Both the position numbers and the translations under genes were made by a program. The notes under the pieces are model-generated. The model did no database searches. It saw only the letters and a program-made list of their open reading frames with translations, and was not told where the DNA came from. Shown in pieces: positions 7,957-16,464 of a stretch of DNA of 64,000 nucleotides. Each line of letters opens with the position of its first letter. The first letter of the stretch is position 1. This stretch comes from Amycolatopsis tucumanensis (GTDB lineage: Bacteria; Actinomycetota; Actinomycetes; Mycobacteriales; Pseudonocardiaceae). Location: positions 24,883 to 88,882 of the forward strand of contig NZ_JAKGSD010000034.1 in assembly GCF_021654135.1 (NCBI RefSeq), given 5' to 3'.

Positions 7957-9924
7957 ATGGGACACGAGGCAGGACTCGCCGGTGAGCCGGGCACAGCCGA
8001 TCCCGTCGACGTTCGCGAGGTTCGCATTCCCTTCGCTGACGGATCGGGGTCGCTCGCGGCTGATCTTTATCCCGCATGCCGGGCAGATCGGGCTCCGACC
8101 ATCGTCACCATGGTTCCCTACCGCAAGGACGTGGCAGGAGGCATCAGCTACGACCACGCCTTCCGCTGGTTCGCCCGGCGCGGGTACAACTGCCTGCTGG
8201 TCGATTGCCGCGGGACCGGCTCCTCCGACGGGCCGGCTCTGCCTCCGTTCGCCCCGGAGGAAGCCGACGACGCCCTGCAGGTGATCTCCTGGCTGGAGCT
8301 GCAGGACTGGTGCGACGGCAGTGTGGGCATGTGGGGAAGCTCTTACGGTGGCATGACCGCGATGAAAGCGGCGGTTCGCAAGCCCCGTGGCCTGAAGTGC
8401 ATCATCGCCATGGTGGCGATGACCGATCCCGAACTCGACTTCGTCCACCCCGCCGAAGGTTCGAGCGACCTTGGTCCATTCGCCATGTGGGGGGCCAACA
8501 CGCTCGCGCTGCAGCTCCTGCCGCCCGTTCGAACGCCGTCCCGCCAAGACGAACAGCGTTGGGAGGAGCGGTTGAACCTGTCTGGCTCCTACCTCGCTGA
8601 CCTCGCTGAGCACGGGCCTGGGGACCCGGTGTGGCGCGAACGCGCCATCGATGCCGCATCGGTCAGTGTGCCCACCTTCTGCGTCGGCGGGTGGCGTGAC
8701 ATGTGCACGGACAGCATGATCCGCGCCTATGAGGCCATACCGGCACCCAAAAAGCTGATCGTGGGCCCTTGGATGCACTCGCAGCCCCAGGATTCCTTCG
8801 TGGAGCCGATCGATTTCCTCCCGATCGCGCTGCGGTGGTGGAACCACTGGTTGATCGGGGAGGAGACGGGCATCCTGGACGAACCTCCCGTCACCGTGTA
8901 CGTGCAGAAAAGCAGGCCGGGTTGGCACGCGCTCGACCGCTGGCCCCCGTCGTCGACGACGGCGTACTGGTCAAGGGATTCGGACGTGCCCGAGCTGCGT
9001 GAGATGACGGACCGAGCGCACCGGTCCGCCGATGTCGAACACATCGACAGCGACCCGACAGTCGGCGCGCTCAGCGGTTTGTGGGGAGTACCTTCCGCGG
9101 GGTACGGACTTCCCCAGGACCAGCAGGAGGACGACGCGCGTTGCCTGTCGCTGACGACGAGGCCGCTGGACAAAGGCCTCCTGCTGGTCGGACGACCACA
9201 CGTCGAGGTCACGGTGTCGCACCGAAGTGGCGACAGCGAAGCCGCTCAGCTCTTCGTTCGACTCACCGACGTGGACCCGGCTGGCCGTTCACACCTGATC
9301 ACGGCGGGCGCCTCTCCGGTGACGGAACCGGGAGCCATCAAGATCCCTCTTCGCGCCACTGCTTACCAGGTAGCGGCGGGTCACCGTGTCCGCGTCAGCC
9401 TCAGTACTGGCGACTTCCCTCGGATCCGGCCAAGGCCGGAGGCAGCCGAGCTGAAGATCACCGATGTTGTCGTGGAGACCCCATCACCGCGTGACGCGCT
9501 CGAACGATCACTCGACCTGCCGCCGCCGGCACCTCGACCGGTCACCTCTGATGATCGGTACGATCCGGCCTGGTCCATCAGACCCGACCGCTTGAACCAG
9601 CGGCTCGAGGTCGTTCTCGGACACGACTCGTCCGGCCGGATGCCGTCGGGCCAAGTCCTCCGAGCCCACCGGGAAGTCCACGCCGAGGTGTCCAAACGCG
9701 CACCGGCCGACGCCGCGATCCGGGCGCACGAGGAGCTGGTCGTCCAGCGCAACGGCACGACACTCGCCCGGGTTGGCGTCGACCTCCACCTGTCCGCCGG
9801 CGACTTGATCGCGCACGCGGTTGTCGAACGAAACGGCCTGCCGGTGTTCGAAGGAGGATGGTCGTTCCGCTCCGCACGGGAGCCGCACGGTCACGAGACA
9901 GTGTCCTCCGAGCTCAGCACGTGA
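7957..9924 (+). CDS. CocE/NonD family serine hydrolase (X-Pro dipeptidyl-peptidase-like), copy 1
   Basis: A 655-residue alpha/beta hydrolase of the S15/CocE/NonD class, which cleaves esters or amides of acyl, peptide or drug-like substrates. GRGTGSSDG-type oxyanion region (CRGTGSSDGP) is near residue 85, the nucleophile Ser129 lies in GMWGSSYGG, an acidic residue in GGWRDMCTD, and the His in VGPWMHS. The C-terminal half is the jelly-roll domain typical of the family. The ATG at 7957 has AGGGGAG just upstream; the open frame runs far upstream but lacks homology there. There is no signal peptide, so it probably acts in the cytoplasm. It overlaps the MFS gene's 3' end by 34 bases, converging. 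A second copy lies at 11412-13352. Confidence 0.9.
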   Translation: MGHEAGLAGEPGTADPVDVREVRIPFADGSGSLAADLYPACRADRAPTIVTMVPYRKDVAGGISYDHAFRWFARRGYNCLLVDCRGTGSSDGPALPPFAPEEADDALQVISWLELQDWCDGSVGMWGSSYGGMTAMKAAVRKPRGLKCIIAMVAMTDPELDFVHPAEGSSDLGPFAMWGANTLALQLLPPVRTPSRQDEQRWEERLNLSGSYLADLAEHGPGDPVWRERAIDAASVSVPTFCVGGWRDMCTDSMIRAYEAIPAPKKLIVGPWMHSQPQDSFVEPIDFLPIALRWWNHWLIGEETGILDEPPVTVYVQKSRPGWHALDRWPPSSTTAYWSRDSDVPELREMTDRAHRSADVEHIDSDPTVGALSGLWGVPSAGYGLPQDQQEDDARCLSLTTRPLDKGLLLVGRPHVEVTVSHRSGDSEAAQLFVRLTDVDPAGRSHLITAGASPVTEPGAIKIPLRATAYQVAAGHRVRVSLSTGDFPRIRPRPEAAELKITDVVVETPSPRDALERSLDLPPPAPRPVTSDDRYDPAWSIRPDRLNQRLEVVLGHDSSGRMPSGQVLRAHREVHAEVSKRAPADAAIRAHEELVVQRNGTTLARVGVDLHLSAGDLIAHAVVERNGLPVFEGGWSFRSAREPHGHETVSSELST

Positions 9925-11402
9925 CGTGAGCGCACCGTGCTCGCCGCGACGACCGCAGCCACGCAGGCACCAGCCGCGATGAGCAACATCGTGCTCTGGA
10001 AAGCTGCCTGGTAAGCGCCGCGCGCAGCGACTTCCCACTGCGCCGCGGACTGTCCAGCGGGTTGCGCGAACCTGCCCGCAGCCACTCCCGCCAATACCTC
10101 AGGGGGGAGCGGGCCCACGGCCCCGGTGAGCGACGTGCCGACGCGGGTCTGGAAGAACACACCGGTGAAGCTGAGTCCGAGTACCACACCGAGCTGCTGC
10201 AGACACTGGTTGTGGCCGGACGACAGGCCGGCACGTCCCGGCCCGGCCTCGTGCAGGACGACCATCAACCGCACCGGATTCCACAGGCCCATCCCCAGGC
10301 CGAACAGGACCATCATCGGCAAGAGCATGGCCAGTGAGTCCAAGGGGCGGACAAGTCCGGCGAGCACACCGCCTGCCGCGACGAACGACATCGAGGTGAT
10401 GAGAATGCCGCGCGGTGAGCAGATGCGCAACAGCCGGGCCGACGCCATGTTGCCCGCCCAGATGAGGATCGTCCACGGCAGCAGCGTCAGTCCAGCAGTC
10501 GCCGGTGACAACCCCAGACGGTTCTGCAGGTAGGCCATCGAGAAGAAGATCGCCGGCACCGAGGTCGCCCCGGTGAGCAGCGCCAGCAGTGACATGCCGT
10601 TGGTGGTGATGCTGCGGAACAACGAGAGGTCGAGGAGGGCATCAGCGCCACGGCGAGCTTCAGTGAGGAGGAAGGCAGTCATGGCGACCACGGCGGCAGC
10701 CAGAACGACCCAGACCAGCGTGCCACTCACCGGCTGCTGCCCAATGCTCATCGCCGAGACCACCGTGAGGGTGATCGCGACGATCATCAACGCACCGCCC
10801 GTCCAGTCGGTGGCAACGGCTTTCCGGCCCGTCGCGACGGGCACGTGCCGCTGAAGGGCCCACCCGATCAGCAGGCACAACGGAACGTTGATCAGGAATA
10901 TCAGGCGCCAACCGCCGAGCAGGACAAGCATGCCGCCGACCACCGGACCGAAGGCCATCGCGAAACCCGCGACCGAACCGAAGACGGCCAACGCTCGGGG
11001 GCGGGATCTTCCCGTGAACACTTCACTGAGAAGCGCTGGACCGACAGCGAGCAGGGTGGCACCACCGACCCCCTGGACGGCTCGCGCGGCGATGAGCAAC
11101 TCCGTGTTCCCGGCTAGACCACAGGCCAACGACGCCGCAGCGAACACGCACAGACCGGCCGTGAAGGTCCGCTTCCTACCCCACCGATCCGAAACCGAAC
11201 CGGCCAGCAGGAGGAACACCGCCAGTGCCACCGCGTAGGCATCGATGACCCACTGCAGCTCGTGGAAGCCGGCCCGGAACTCCTGCCCCAGTGCGGGGAG
11301 CGCGACCTGGACCGCGATCACGTCTAGCTGCACCAAGCCGGCAGTCGCCGCAACGGTCGCGAGCGACCACCGCCGCGTCGTCACATCCTCGAGGACACGC
11401 AA
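9891..11402 (-). CDS. MFS drug exporter, DHA2 (EmrB/QacA) type, 14 TM
   Basis: A 503-residue proton-driven exporter. Hydrophobic segments run through the whole chain, with motif A (LAGSVSDRWGRKRTF) after TM2 and motif C-like glycine/proline segments in TM5 (FGPVVGGMLVLLGGW). Length and segment count fit the 14-TM DHA2 group. The TTG start at 11402 is supported by GGAG seven to ten bases upstream, and the preceding hydrolase gene ends nine bases earlier. This makes it the last gene of the KAS III/SDR/hydrolase operon. A role in product export or self-resistance is inferred from context. Confidence 0.88.
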   Translation of the reverse strand: MRVLEDVTTRRWSLATVAATAGLVQLDVIAVQVALPALGQEFRAGFHELQWVIDAYAVALAVFLLLAGSVSDRWGRKRTFTAGLCVFAAASLACGLAGNTELLIAARAVQGVGGATLLAVGPALLSEVFTGRSRPRALAVFGSVAGFAMAFGPVVGGMLVLLGGWRLIFLINVPLCLLIGWALQRHVPVATGRKAVATDWTGGALMIVAITLTVVSAMSIGQQPVSGTLVWVVLAAAVVAMTAFLLTEARRGADALLDLSLFRSITTNGMSLLALLTGATSVPAIFFSMAYLQNRLGLSPATAGLTLLPWTILIWAGNMASARLLRICSPRGILITSMSFVAAGGVLAGLVRPLDSLAMLLPMMVLFGLGMGLWNPVRLMVVLHEAGPGRAGLSSGHNQCLQQLGVVLGLSFTGVFFQTRVGTSLTGAVGPLPPEVLAGVAAGRFAQPAGQSAAQWEVAARGAYQAAFQSTMLLIAAGACVAAVVAASTVRSRHVLSSEDTVS

Positions 11403-11411
11403 TGTCGCTCC

Positions 11412-13352
11412 TCAAGCTGTCCAATGCCGTGTGATCACCCGGATGCCGTTGACCTCGACCAGCCCTTCGGCCCGCAACTGGTCGTCTTCGACGGTCACCC
11501 GCGCCTCCACGATCACGTCGTCGCCCGACTCGGTACGGACCGACGCGCGGCCGGACCCCTTTATCTCGGTGCTCGTCGCATTCCGGTCCGAGACCGTCGC
11601 GCGCATCGTGCGATCAATGATCAGCAAGTGCTCGCCGCCGGACTCGTATGGAGCCCCCTCAGTCGTGTCGATCCGCACAGCCGCGCCGCCGCTCACGTGG
11701 TCGCGGGATGTCACCCACACGGGGGCCGGCAGTTTCACCCGGCTCGTTCCTCCCGTCGATTTCGCGGGTCGAGGCACGGCAACGGGTCGCAGGGTGCTCT
11801 CCTCCAAGATGGGCAGTTCGAGCCGCGACCAGTGTCCCTTCGCGCCGGAAAGCCGGTTCGCGGAGGCGACAGCGAGGCAGGAAGGCCCATTCACCGGCCA
11901 GAGCCGGGGAAAGTCGTTGTCCGCCAGTACCAGCCGCAGGCGGTGCCGCCGCGCCACCCGGTAGCAAGTCGAGTTCATCGTGACGGTGACTTCGTCCCGC
12001 GTGCCGGGAGTCAGACCGGCGACGCCGACAGCAATAGCCCGTGAACGCCCCGCCTCGTCGACGTCGGTCAACTTGGCAACGCAACGTACCGCTGTCGTGT
12101 CCTCCCCGCACACCAGTCGTAGAACCGGCCGGCCGGTGATGATGAGGTCCTCCGCCAGCGCATCGCTGGTGAAAGCCATCGACCGTCGATCATCGTCGGT
12201 CTGGTCGAGCGGGTAACCGAACACCGCGGTCGGCGTCGTCCACAAACCCGTCAGGGCACCGACGGTGGAATCGTTCTGATGGGCCGCGATGGCTTCGTCC
12301 TCGCCAGTCGCCCCACGCTCATCCACCGGCGCCAGTTCGTCCACGCCCATTACCGCATAACTTCGCACAAGACTGTCCGGAGGTGGCCATGCTCGCGGGG
12401 TGTACCAGCCAGGGCGCGTTCCCTCGAGATAGATCATCTCGTCGTGGTCGGCGCTGTTATCGGTCTCAGCGTCCCGGAGCCACCGGTCCCACCAGTCACA
12501 CGTCAACTCCGCCGTGCTGACCGGCTCCCTCGGAGACGCGTCGACGAAGGTGTGGAGCCACGGACCCGCGAGCAGCTTCTTCGGCACGGAGAGCTCCTCG
12601 TAGGCTTGGATCATGTTGTCGCAGTAGACGTCCCGCCACCCAGCCACACAGAAGGTCGGGACCTCGATGCGCCCGATGTCCACAGCACGTTCCCGCCAAA
12701 CCGGGGCGCCCGCCTTGTTGCGCCACGCGTCGAGCACCAGGGGTGTGAAGCCACTCGCCCGCGCTTTCCAGCGTTGCCCATCGACGTCATCGCCCGCGCG
12801 CAACGCCGGCATCATGCTGAAGATGATGTCCAGGAGCGCGAACCGTCCGAAATATCCGATCCCCCCACGCTGGTGAGCAGGGTGGATCAGATCTCGCTCG
12901 ATGTCCGTCGCGGCGAGCATGGCCACAACGGCCTTCAGGGACGGTGGCCGCAGGCTTGCCGTTGCGAGTGTGAGCATCCCGCCGTGCGACGACCCCCACA
13001 TCCCGACCGCTCCGTCGCACCAGCTCTGGTCAGCGATCCACTCGACCACCGCAGCCCCGTCCTCACCCTCGCTCGGACTGAGCAACGGAACCGCCTCGCC
13101 ATCGGACGAACCAGTCCCCCTGGTGTCCACGAGAAGCGAGGCGTATCCGCGCTTCGCGAAGTAGCGGAGAAATCGTCGGACACCCATGCCGGCCATCGCA
13201 TCCTTGCGGACACTGTGCATGGTCACGACGGCAGGACACGGCTTGGTGACCAGTGGCATGTAGATGTCGGCGGCCAAGCTCACCGCGGGTGAGCTCGACG
13301 GAATCCGCACGTCCTTCACGACGATGACATCGAACTCCTTCGGGGGATTCAC
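11412..13352 (-). CDS. CocE/NonD family serine hydrolase, copy 2
   Basis: A 646-residue paralogue of the hydrolase at 7957-9924, with the same layout: GTGSSDGEAV, nucleophile motif GMWGSSHGG, AGWRDVYCDNM and AGPWLHTF, then a C-terminal jelly roll. The chosen start is the GTG at 13352, which has AAGGA six bases upstream. A TTG at 13391 overlapping the SDR gene would add 13 residues. It has no signal peptide. It is fourth in the minus-strand operon CBS-nucleotidyltransferase, KAS III, SDR, hydrolase, MFS. Two clearly diverged copies in one cluster suggest two hydrolytic steps or one biosynthetic and one resistance role. Confidence 0.88.
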   Translation of the reverse strand: MNPPKEFDVIVVKDVRIPSSSPAVSLAADIYMPLVTKPCPAVVTMHSVRKDAMAGMGVRRFLRYFAKRGYASLLVDTRGTGSSDGEAVPLLSPSEGEDGAAVVEWIADQSWCDGAVGMWGSSHGGMLTLATASLRPPSLKAVVAMLAATDIERDLIHPAHQRGGIGYFGRFALLDIIFSMMPALRAGDDVDGQRWKARASGFTPLVLDAWRNKAGAPVWRERAVDIGRIEVPTFCVAGWRDVYCDNMIQAYEELSVPKKLLAGPWLHTFVDASPREPVSTAELTCDWWDRWLRDAETDNSADHDEMIYLEGTRPGWYTPRAWPPPDSLVRSYAVMGVDELAPVDERGATGEDEAIAAHQNDSTVGALTGLWTTPTAVFGYPLDQTDDDRRSMAFTSDALAEDLIITGRPVLRLVCGEDTTAVRCVAKLTDVDEAGRSRAIAVGVAGLTPGTRDEVTVTMNSTCYRVARRHRLRLVLADNDFPRLWPVNGPSCLAVASANRLSGAKGHWSRLELPILEESTLRPVAVPRPAKSTGGTSRVKLPAPVWVTSRDHVSGGAAVRIDTTEGAPYESGGEHLLIIDRTMRATVSDRNATSTEIKGSGRASVRTESGDDVIVEARVTVEDDQLRAEGLVEVNGIRVITRHWTA

Positions 13353-13383
13353 CGATCGTCCTTCACGCACATCGGCTCGGACC

Positions 13384-14142
13384 TCATCCAAGGCCGTACC
13401 CCCCGGAGACCGTGAGCACTTCGCCGGTCAGGTAGCCACATCGATCGCCACTGAGGTACATGACCACGTTCGCCAGTTCCTCGATCGAACCCAGCCTGCC
13501 TTGAGGTGTCTTCGCGAGCACTTGCGTCCTCAACCGCTCGTCGCTGCCGAAGGCGGACCCGAGGCCGATGTCGAAGAAACCGGGTGCCACCGCGTTGACG
13601 AGGATGCCGTCCACAGCCCAGTCGACGGCGAGTGCGCGGGTGAGGCCCTCGATCCCCGCCTTCGAAGCCACGTAGGCGCTGAGGCCTCGCCGGGGCACTC
13701 GCGCCATGATCGAGGAAGTCAGCACGAGACGACCCCTGCCTGTCGCCGCGAGGTGGGCGTGTGCGGCACGGGCCGTGTTGAAGGTTCCTGTGAGGTTGAC
13801 ATCGATCACGCGACGCCACACATCGTCCGAAAGCTTGTGCGCACGGTGGGACGGCAGGGACACTCCCGCGTTCGCGACCACGGAATCGATCCGGCCGAAC
13901 TGCTCGGCAACGCCCTTGATCGCGGTATCCGTCTCAGCGGGATCGGAAACATCGCAGCCGAATGTGGTGACCTCGGTGGGGAGGTCGTCGGCCAGGCGCT
14001 TCAGCGCACCGATATCCCGCGCGAGGAGCCCCAGCCGTGCTCCGCGCTGAGCGAACGCGCGGGCGAGCTCGCTCCCGATGCCGCGACTGGCTCCGGTCAC
14101 GACGACCACGCGACCTGCGAAATCCATTGCGTCGTCAGTCAT
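13384..14142 (-). CDS. Short-chain dehydrogenase/reductase (FabG-like)
   Basis: A 252-residue classical SDR. It carries the cofactor motif TGASRGIG, the NAG motif (VVANAGVS), a catalytic Ser in LTSSIMARV, and YVASK with Tyr and Lys. The C-terminal CGYLTGEVLTVSGGYG is typical of FabG-like reductases. The ATG at 14142 has AGGAG eight bases upstream and overlaps the KAS III stop by eight bases. Pairing with a ketoacyl synthase suggests reduction of a beta-keto acyl product. Alternatively, in this sugar cluster it might play the PtmA-like role of early amino-sugar supply; the sequence does not decide. Confidence 0.88.
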   Translation of the reverse strand: MTDDAMDFAGRVVVVTGASRGIGSELARAFAQRGARLGLLARDIGALKRLADDLPTEVTTFGCDVSDPAETDTAIKGVAEQFGRIDSVVANAGVSLPSHRAHKLSDDVWRRVIDVNLTGTFNTARAAHAHLAATGRGRLVLTSSIMARVPRRGLSAYVASKAGIEGLTRALAVDWAVDGILVNAVAPGFFDIGLGSAFGSDERLRTQVLAKTPQGRLGSIEELANVVMYLSGDRCGYLTGEVLTVSGGYGLG

Positions 14143-15151
14143 GGGACGTCTCCTCGCCATGTGTGTAGGCCCAAGTCAGGAGAGCGCCGCCCCAGCTCAT
14201 TCCACCGCCGAACGTCACGAGCACGACCCGGTCGTCCTCACCGATCTGCCCGCCGCGCACGGCGTGATCGAGGGTGATCGGCACTGATGCCGCCCCGGTG
14301 TTCCCGAAGTGTTCGACCGTGCGGCACATCACCCCCGGCGCGAGCCCGAGCGCGGAGTCGAGTTCAGCGAGCATCACACCGTTGGCCTGGTGCGGCACGA
14401 GGTGCTGGACGTCGTCGAGGGTCAGGCCGGCCCGCTTGAGGAGTTGTTCGACCACCTCCGGCATGACCTGTCCGGCGAGTTCGCGCACCGGCCTGCCGAT
14501 CATCTTGAAGTAGTGCAGGCCGTCAGCGAGTGTCTGCGGGGAAGCCGGTCGCCGGCTCCCGCCTGCGGGCACCTGGACGAGATCGGCCCGCTTCCCGTCA
14601 CAACCGAGAAGCGTCGTGTGGATACCACGATCCGCGTTCGTCTTGCCCAGCACGACCGCGCCCGCTCCATCACCGAACAGGACCGCCGTCCGCCGGTCGT
14701 CGTAGTCGAGGATGCGTGAATAGATGTCGGCACCGATCACGAGCGCCTTCCGGCAACTGTCGTCGGCGAGCAACATGCCGTGAGCGACAACCAGGGCGTA
14801 GACGAAACCGGAGCAGACCGCGTCGACGTCGAAGGCTGCGGCCCGGTCGGCGGAGATGTTCGCCTGCACCAACGCGGCGGTGGCCGGAATCGGCTGGTCC
14901 GGAGTGGACGTGGCGACGATGACCAGATCCAGCTCGTCCGGACTGGTGCCCGAGCTCTGGAGCGCTCGTCGGGCCGCGGCTGTCGCCAGGTCCGAGGTCG
15001 CCTCACTCCCGTCCGCGACACGCCGTTCCCTGATGTGCGTCTTGTCGACGATCCATTGGCCCCCTGTGCCGAGGCGATCACCCAGTTCCGTACTCGTCAG
15101 GACTGTGGGCGGCAGGTATGAGCCGGTGCCCAACACGACGGTCTTCATCAT
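14135..15151 (-). CDS. Beta-ketoacyl-ACP synthase III homologue (FabH-like)
   Basis: A 338-residue thiolase-fold enzyme with an intact KAS III triad: Cys113 in DAVCSGF, His254 in PHQANG and Asn284 in HFGNTGAAS. KAS III enzymes condense an acyl-CoA with malonyl-ACP, or in natural-product clusters act as starter or acyltransfer enzymes on amines or alcohols. Two adjacent ATGs (15151, 15148) begin the protein. The open frame extends to 15301, but the extra 50 residues do not resemble the family. The gene is separate from any visible FAS operon and couples to the SDR by overlap, so a specialised role is likely. Confidence 0.88.
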   Translation of the reverse strand: MMKTVVLGTGSYLPPTVLTSTELGDRLGTGGQWIVDKTHIRERRVADGSEATSDLATAAARRALQSSGTSPDELDLVIVATSTPDQPIPATAALVQANISADRAAAFDVDAVCSGFVYALVVAHGMLLADDSCRKALVIGADIYSRILDYDDRRTAVLFGDGAGAVVLGKTNADRGIHTTLLGCDGKRADLVQVPAGGSRRPASPQTLADGLHYFKMIGRPVRELAGQVMPEVVEQLLKRAGLTLDDVQHLVPHQANGVMLAELDSALGLAPGVMCRTVEHFGNTGAASVPITLDHAVRGGQIGEDDRVVLVTFGGGMSWGGALLTWAYTHGEETSHD

Positions 15152-15212
15152 CGGAGTGCTCGTTTCCGCTCTGCTCGCGAGTTTGCAATCTGTGTACGAC
15201 TGGTGATCGCAC

Positions 15213-16259
15213 TCATGCCTGGCCCCGTGCACGTGCCAGCTCGTCGGGTCTCCCGATGTCCTGCCAGTCGTCCCGGAGAGACCAGGAGCAGACTCGTTCA
15301 CCGCGGCTGATGCAGTCCACGAAGAGCTCGGTGATCGGATACAGCTGCCCGTGCGGCACCCGGGACAACAACGCCGGGTCGATCACGTAGATTCCGGCGT
15401 TGACCTCCCAGGTGGGGGTCGGCTTTTCCACGATGCGCACCAGTTCGTTCCCATCGCATTCGGTGACCCCGAACGGGATCTGGTGTTCGTACGTGCTGGT
15501 CGCGATGGTCGCCACCGCGCCGCTGTCGGCGTGGGCGTTCAGCAACCCATCAACGGAAAACCCGGTGATCAGGTCGCCGTTCATCAACAGCAACGGTTCC
15601 GCCGGCGCGTATCCCAGTTCACCGAGCAGACGCAGCGCTCCGCCGGTGCCGAGTGGCACGTCGGGGTCCTCGCGCAGGTATTCGATGGAGCAACCGAATT
15701 GCGAGCCATCGCCGAAGTGTTTCTCCACGATACTCGCGAGGTAGTTGACGGAGAGGAAAATCCGTTCGATGCCCGCACCGACGAGATGGAGGACCAAACG
15801 CTCCAGAATCGGGCGACCCGCGACGGGGAGCATCGGTTTCGGAATGGTCTTCGTCAGTGGACCGAGGCGTGTTCCCTTGCCACCAGCCATGATTATCGCC
15901 CAGTTGGGGCGCTTTCGCACGCCGAGCACACGGTTCTCGATGTGCAGGCCTTCGACGTGCCCTTCGTCGTCGAGGATCGGCACCTGGCGCAGCCCGAGGG
16001 CACGCATCAGGTCCAGCACTTCGGCACGGCCCGACTTGGATCCGACGGTCATCATCGGCGGCCGGATCAGGTCGGACACGGGGTCGCCCAGATTGGCTCC
16101 TTGCAGCAACGAACGCCGCAGGTCGTTTTCGGACACCGCGCCCAGAAGCTTGTTTCGGGTGTCGGTGACCAGGACCTCGCTGATTTCGTGCATGTCGATG
16201 ACCAGCAGCGCGTCACGGACAGTGGCGTCCGGGCCTATCAGTAGTTCCTTGAGGCACAT
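15213..16259 (-). CDS. ptmE: CBS-pair plus sugar nucleotidyltransferase (PtmE-like)
   Basis: A 348-residue fusion. Residues 1 to about 115 form two CBS repeats (DMHEISEVLVTD…LLGAVSENDLRRSLLQ and LRQVPILDDEGHVEGL). The rest is a nucleotidyltransferase with MAGGKGTRLGPLTKTIPKPMLPV, LLMNGDLI and the C-terminal W-Q-D-I-G-R-P block. This order matches PtmE, the GTP:glucosamine-1-phosphate guanylyltransferase that starts legionaminic acid synthesis in Campylobacter. It supports a GDP-sugar route for the legB/legC/legG set on the other side of the hydrolase genes. Nucleotide specificity is inferred. It is first in its operon, 61 bases before KAS III. Confidence 0.87.
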   Translation of the reverse strand: MCLKELLIGPDATVRDALLVIDMHEISEVLVTDTRNKLLGAVSENDLRRSLLQGANLGDPVSDLIRPPMMTVGSKSGRAEVLDLMRALGLRQVPILDDEGHVEGLHIENRVLGVRKRPNWAIIMAGGKGTRLGPLTKTIPKPMLPVAGRPILERLVLHLVGAGIERIFLSVNYLASIVEKHFGDGSQFGCSIEYLREDPDVPLGTGGALRLLGELGYAPAEPLLLMNGDLITGFSVDGLLNAHADSGAVATIATSTYEHQIPFGVTECDGNELVRIVEKPTPTWEVNAGIYVIDPALLSRVPHGQLYPITELFVDCISRGERVCSWSLRDDWQDIGRPDELARARGQA

Positions 16260-16464
16260 ACTTCACCCATTCATCCGGTCCCCAGCACAAGCCGATGTTT
16301 CCCAACGCTGACGGCGGCCAGCCAGGGGACGAGTTCACCCAGCAGCGGGCTCAGCGCGCCGGGGGCGCAAAACAGATGAAAGCGTGCGCGAAACGTACGG
16401 TGCGGGGGCCAGGGGCGGAGCTACGGTCGTGGCCCAATCGGCGGAACTAGGAGCCCTGAAGATC

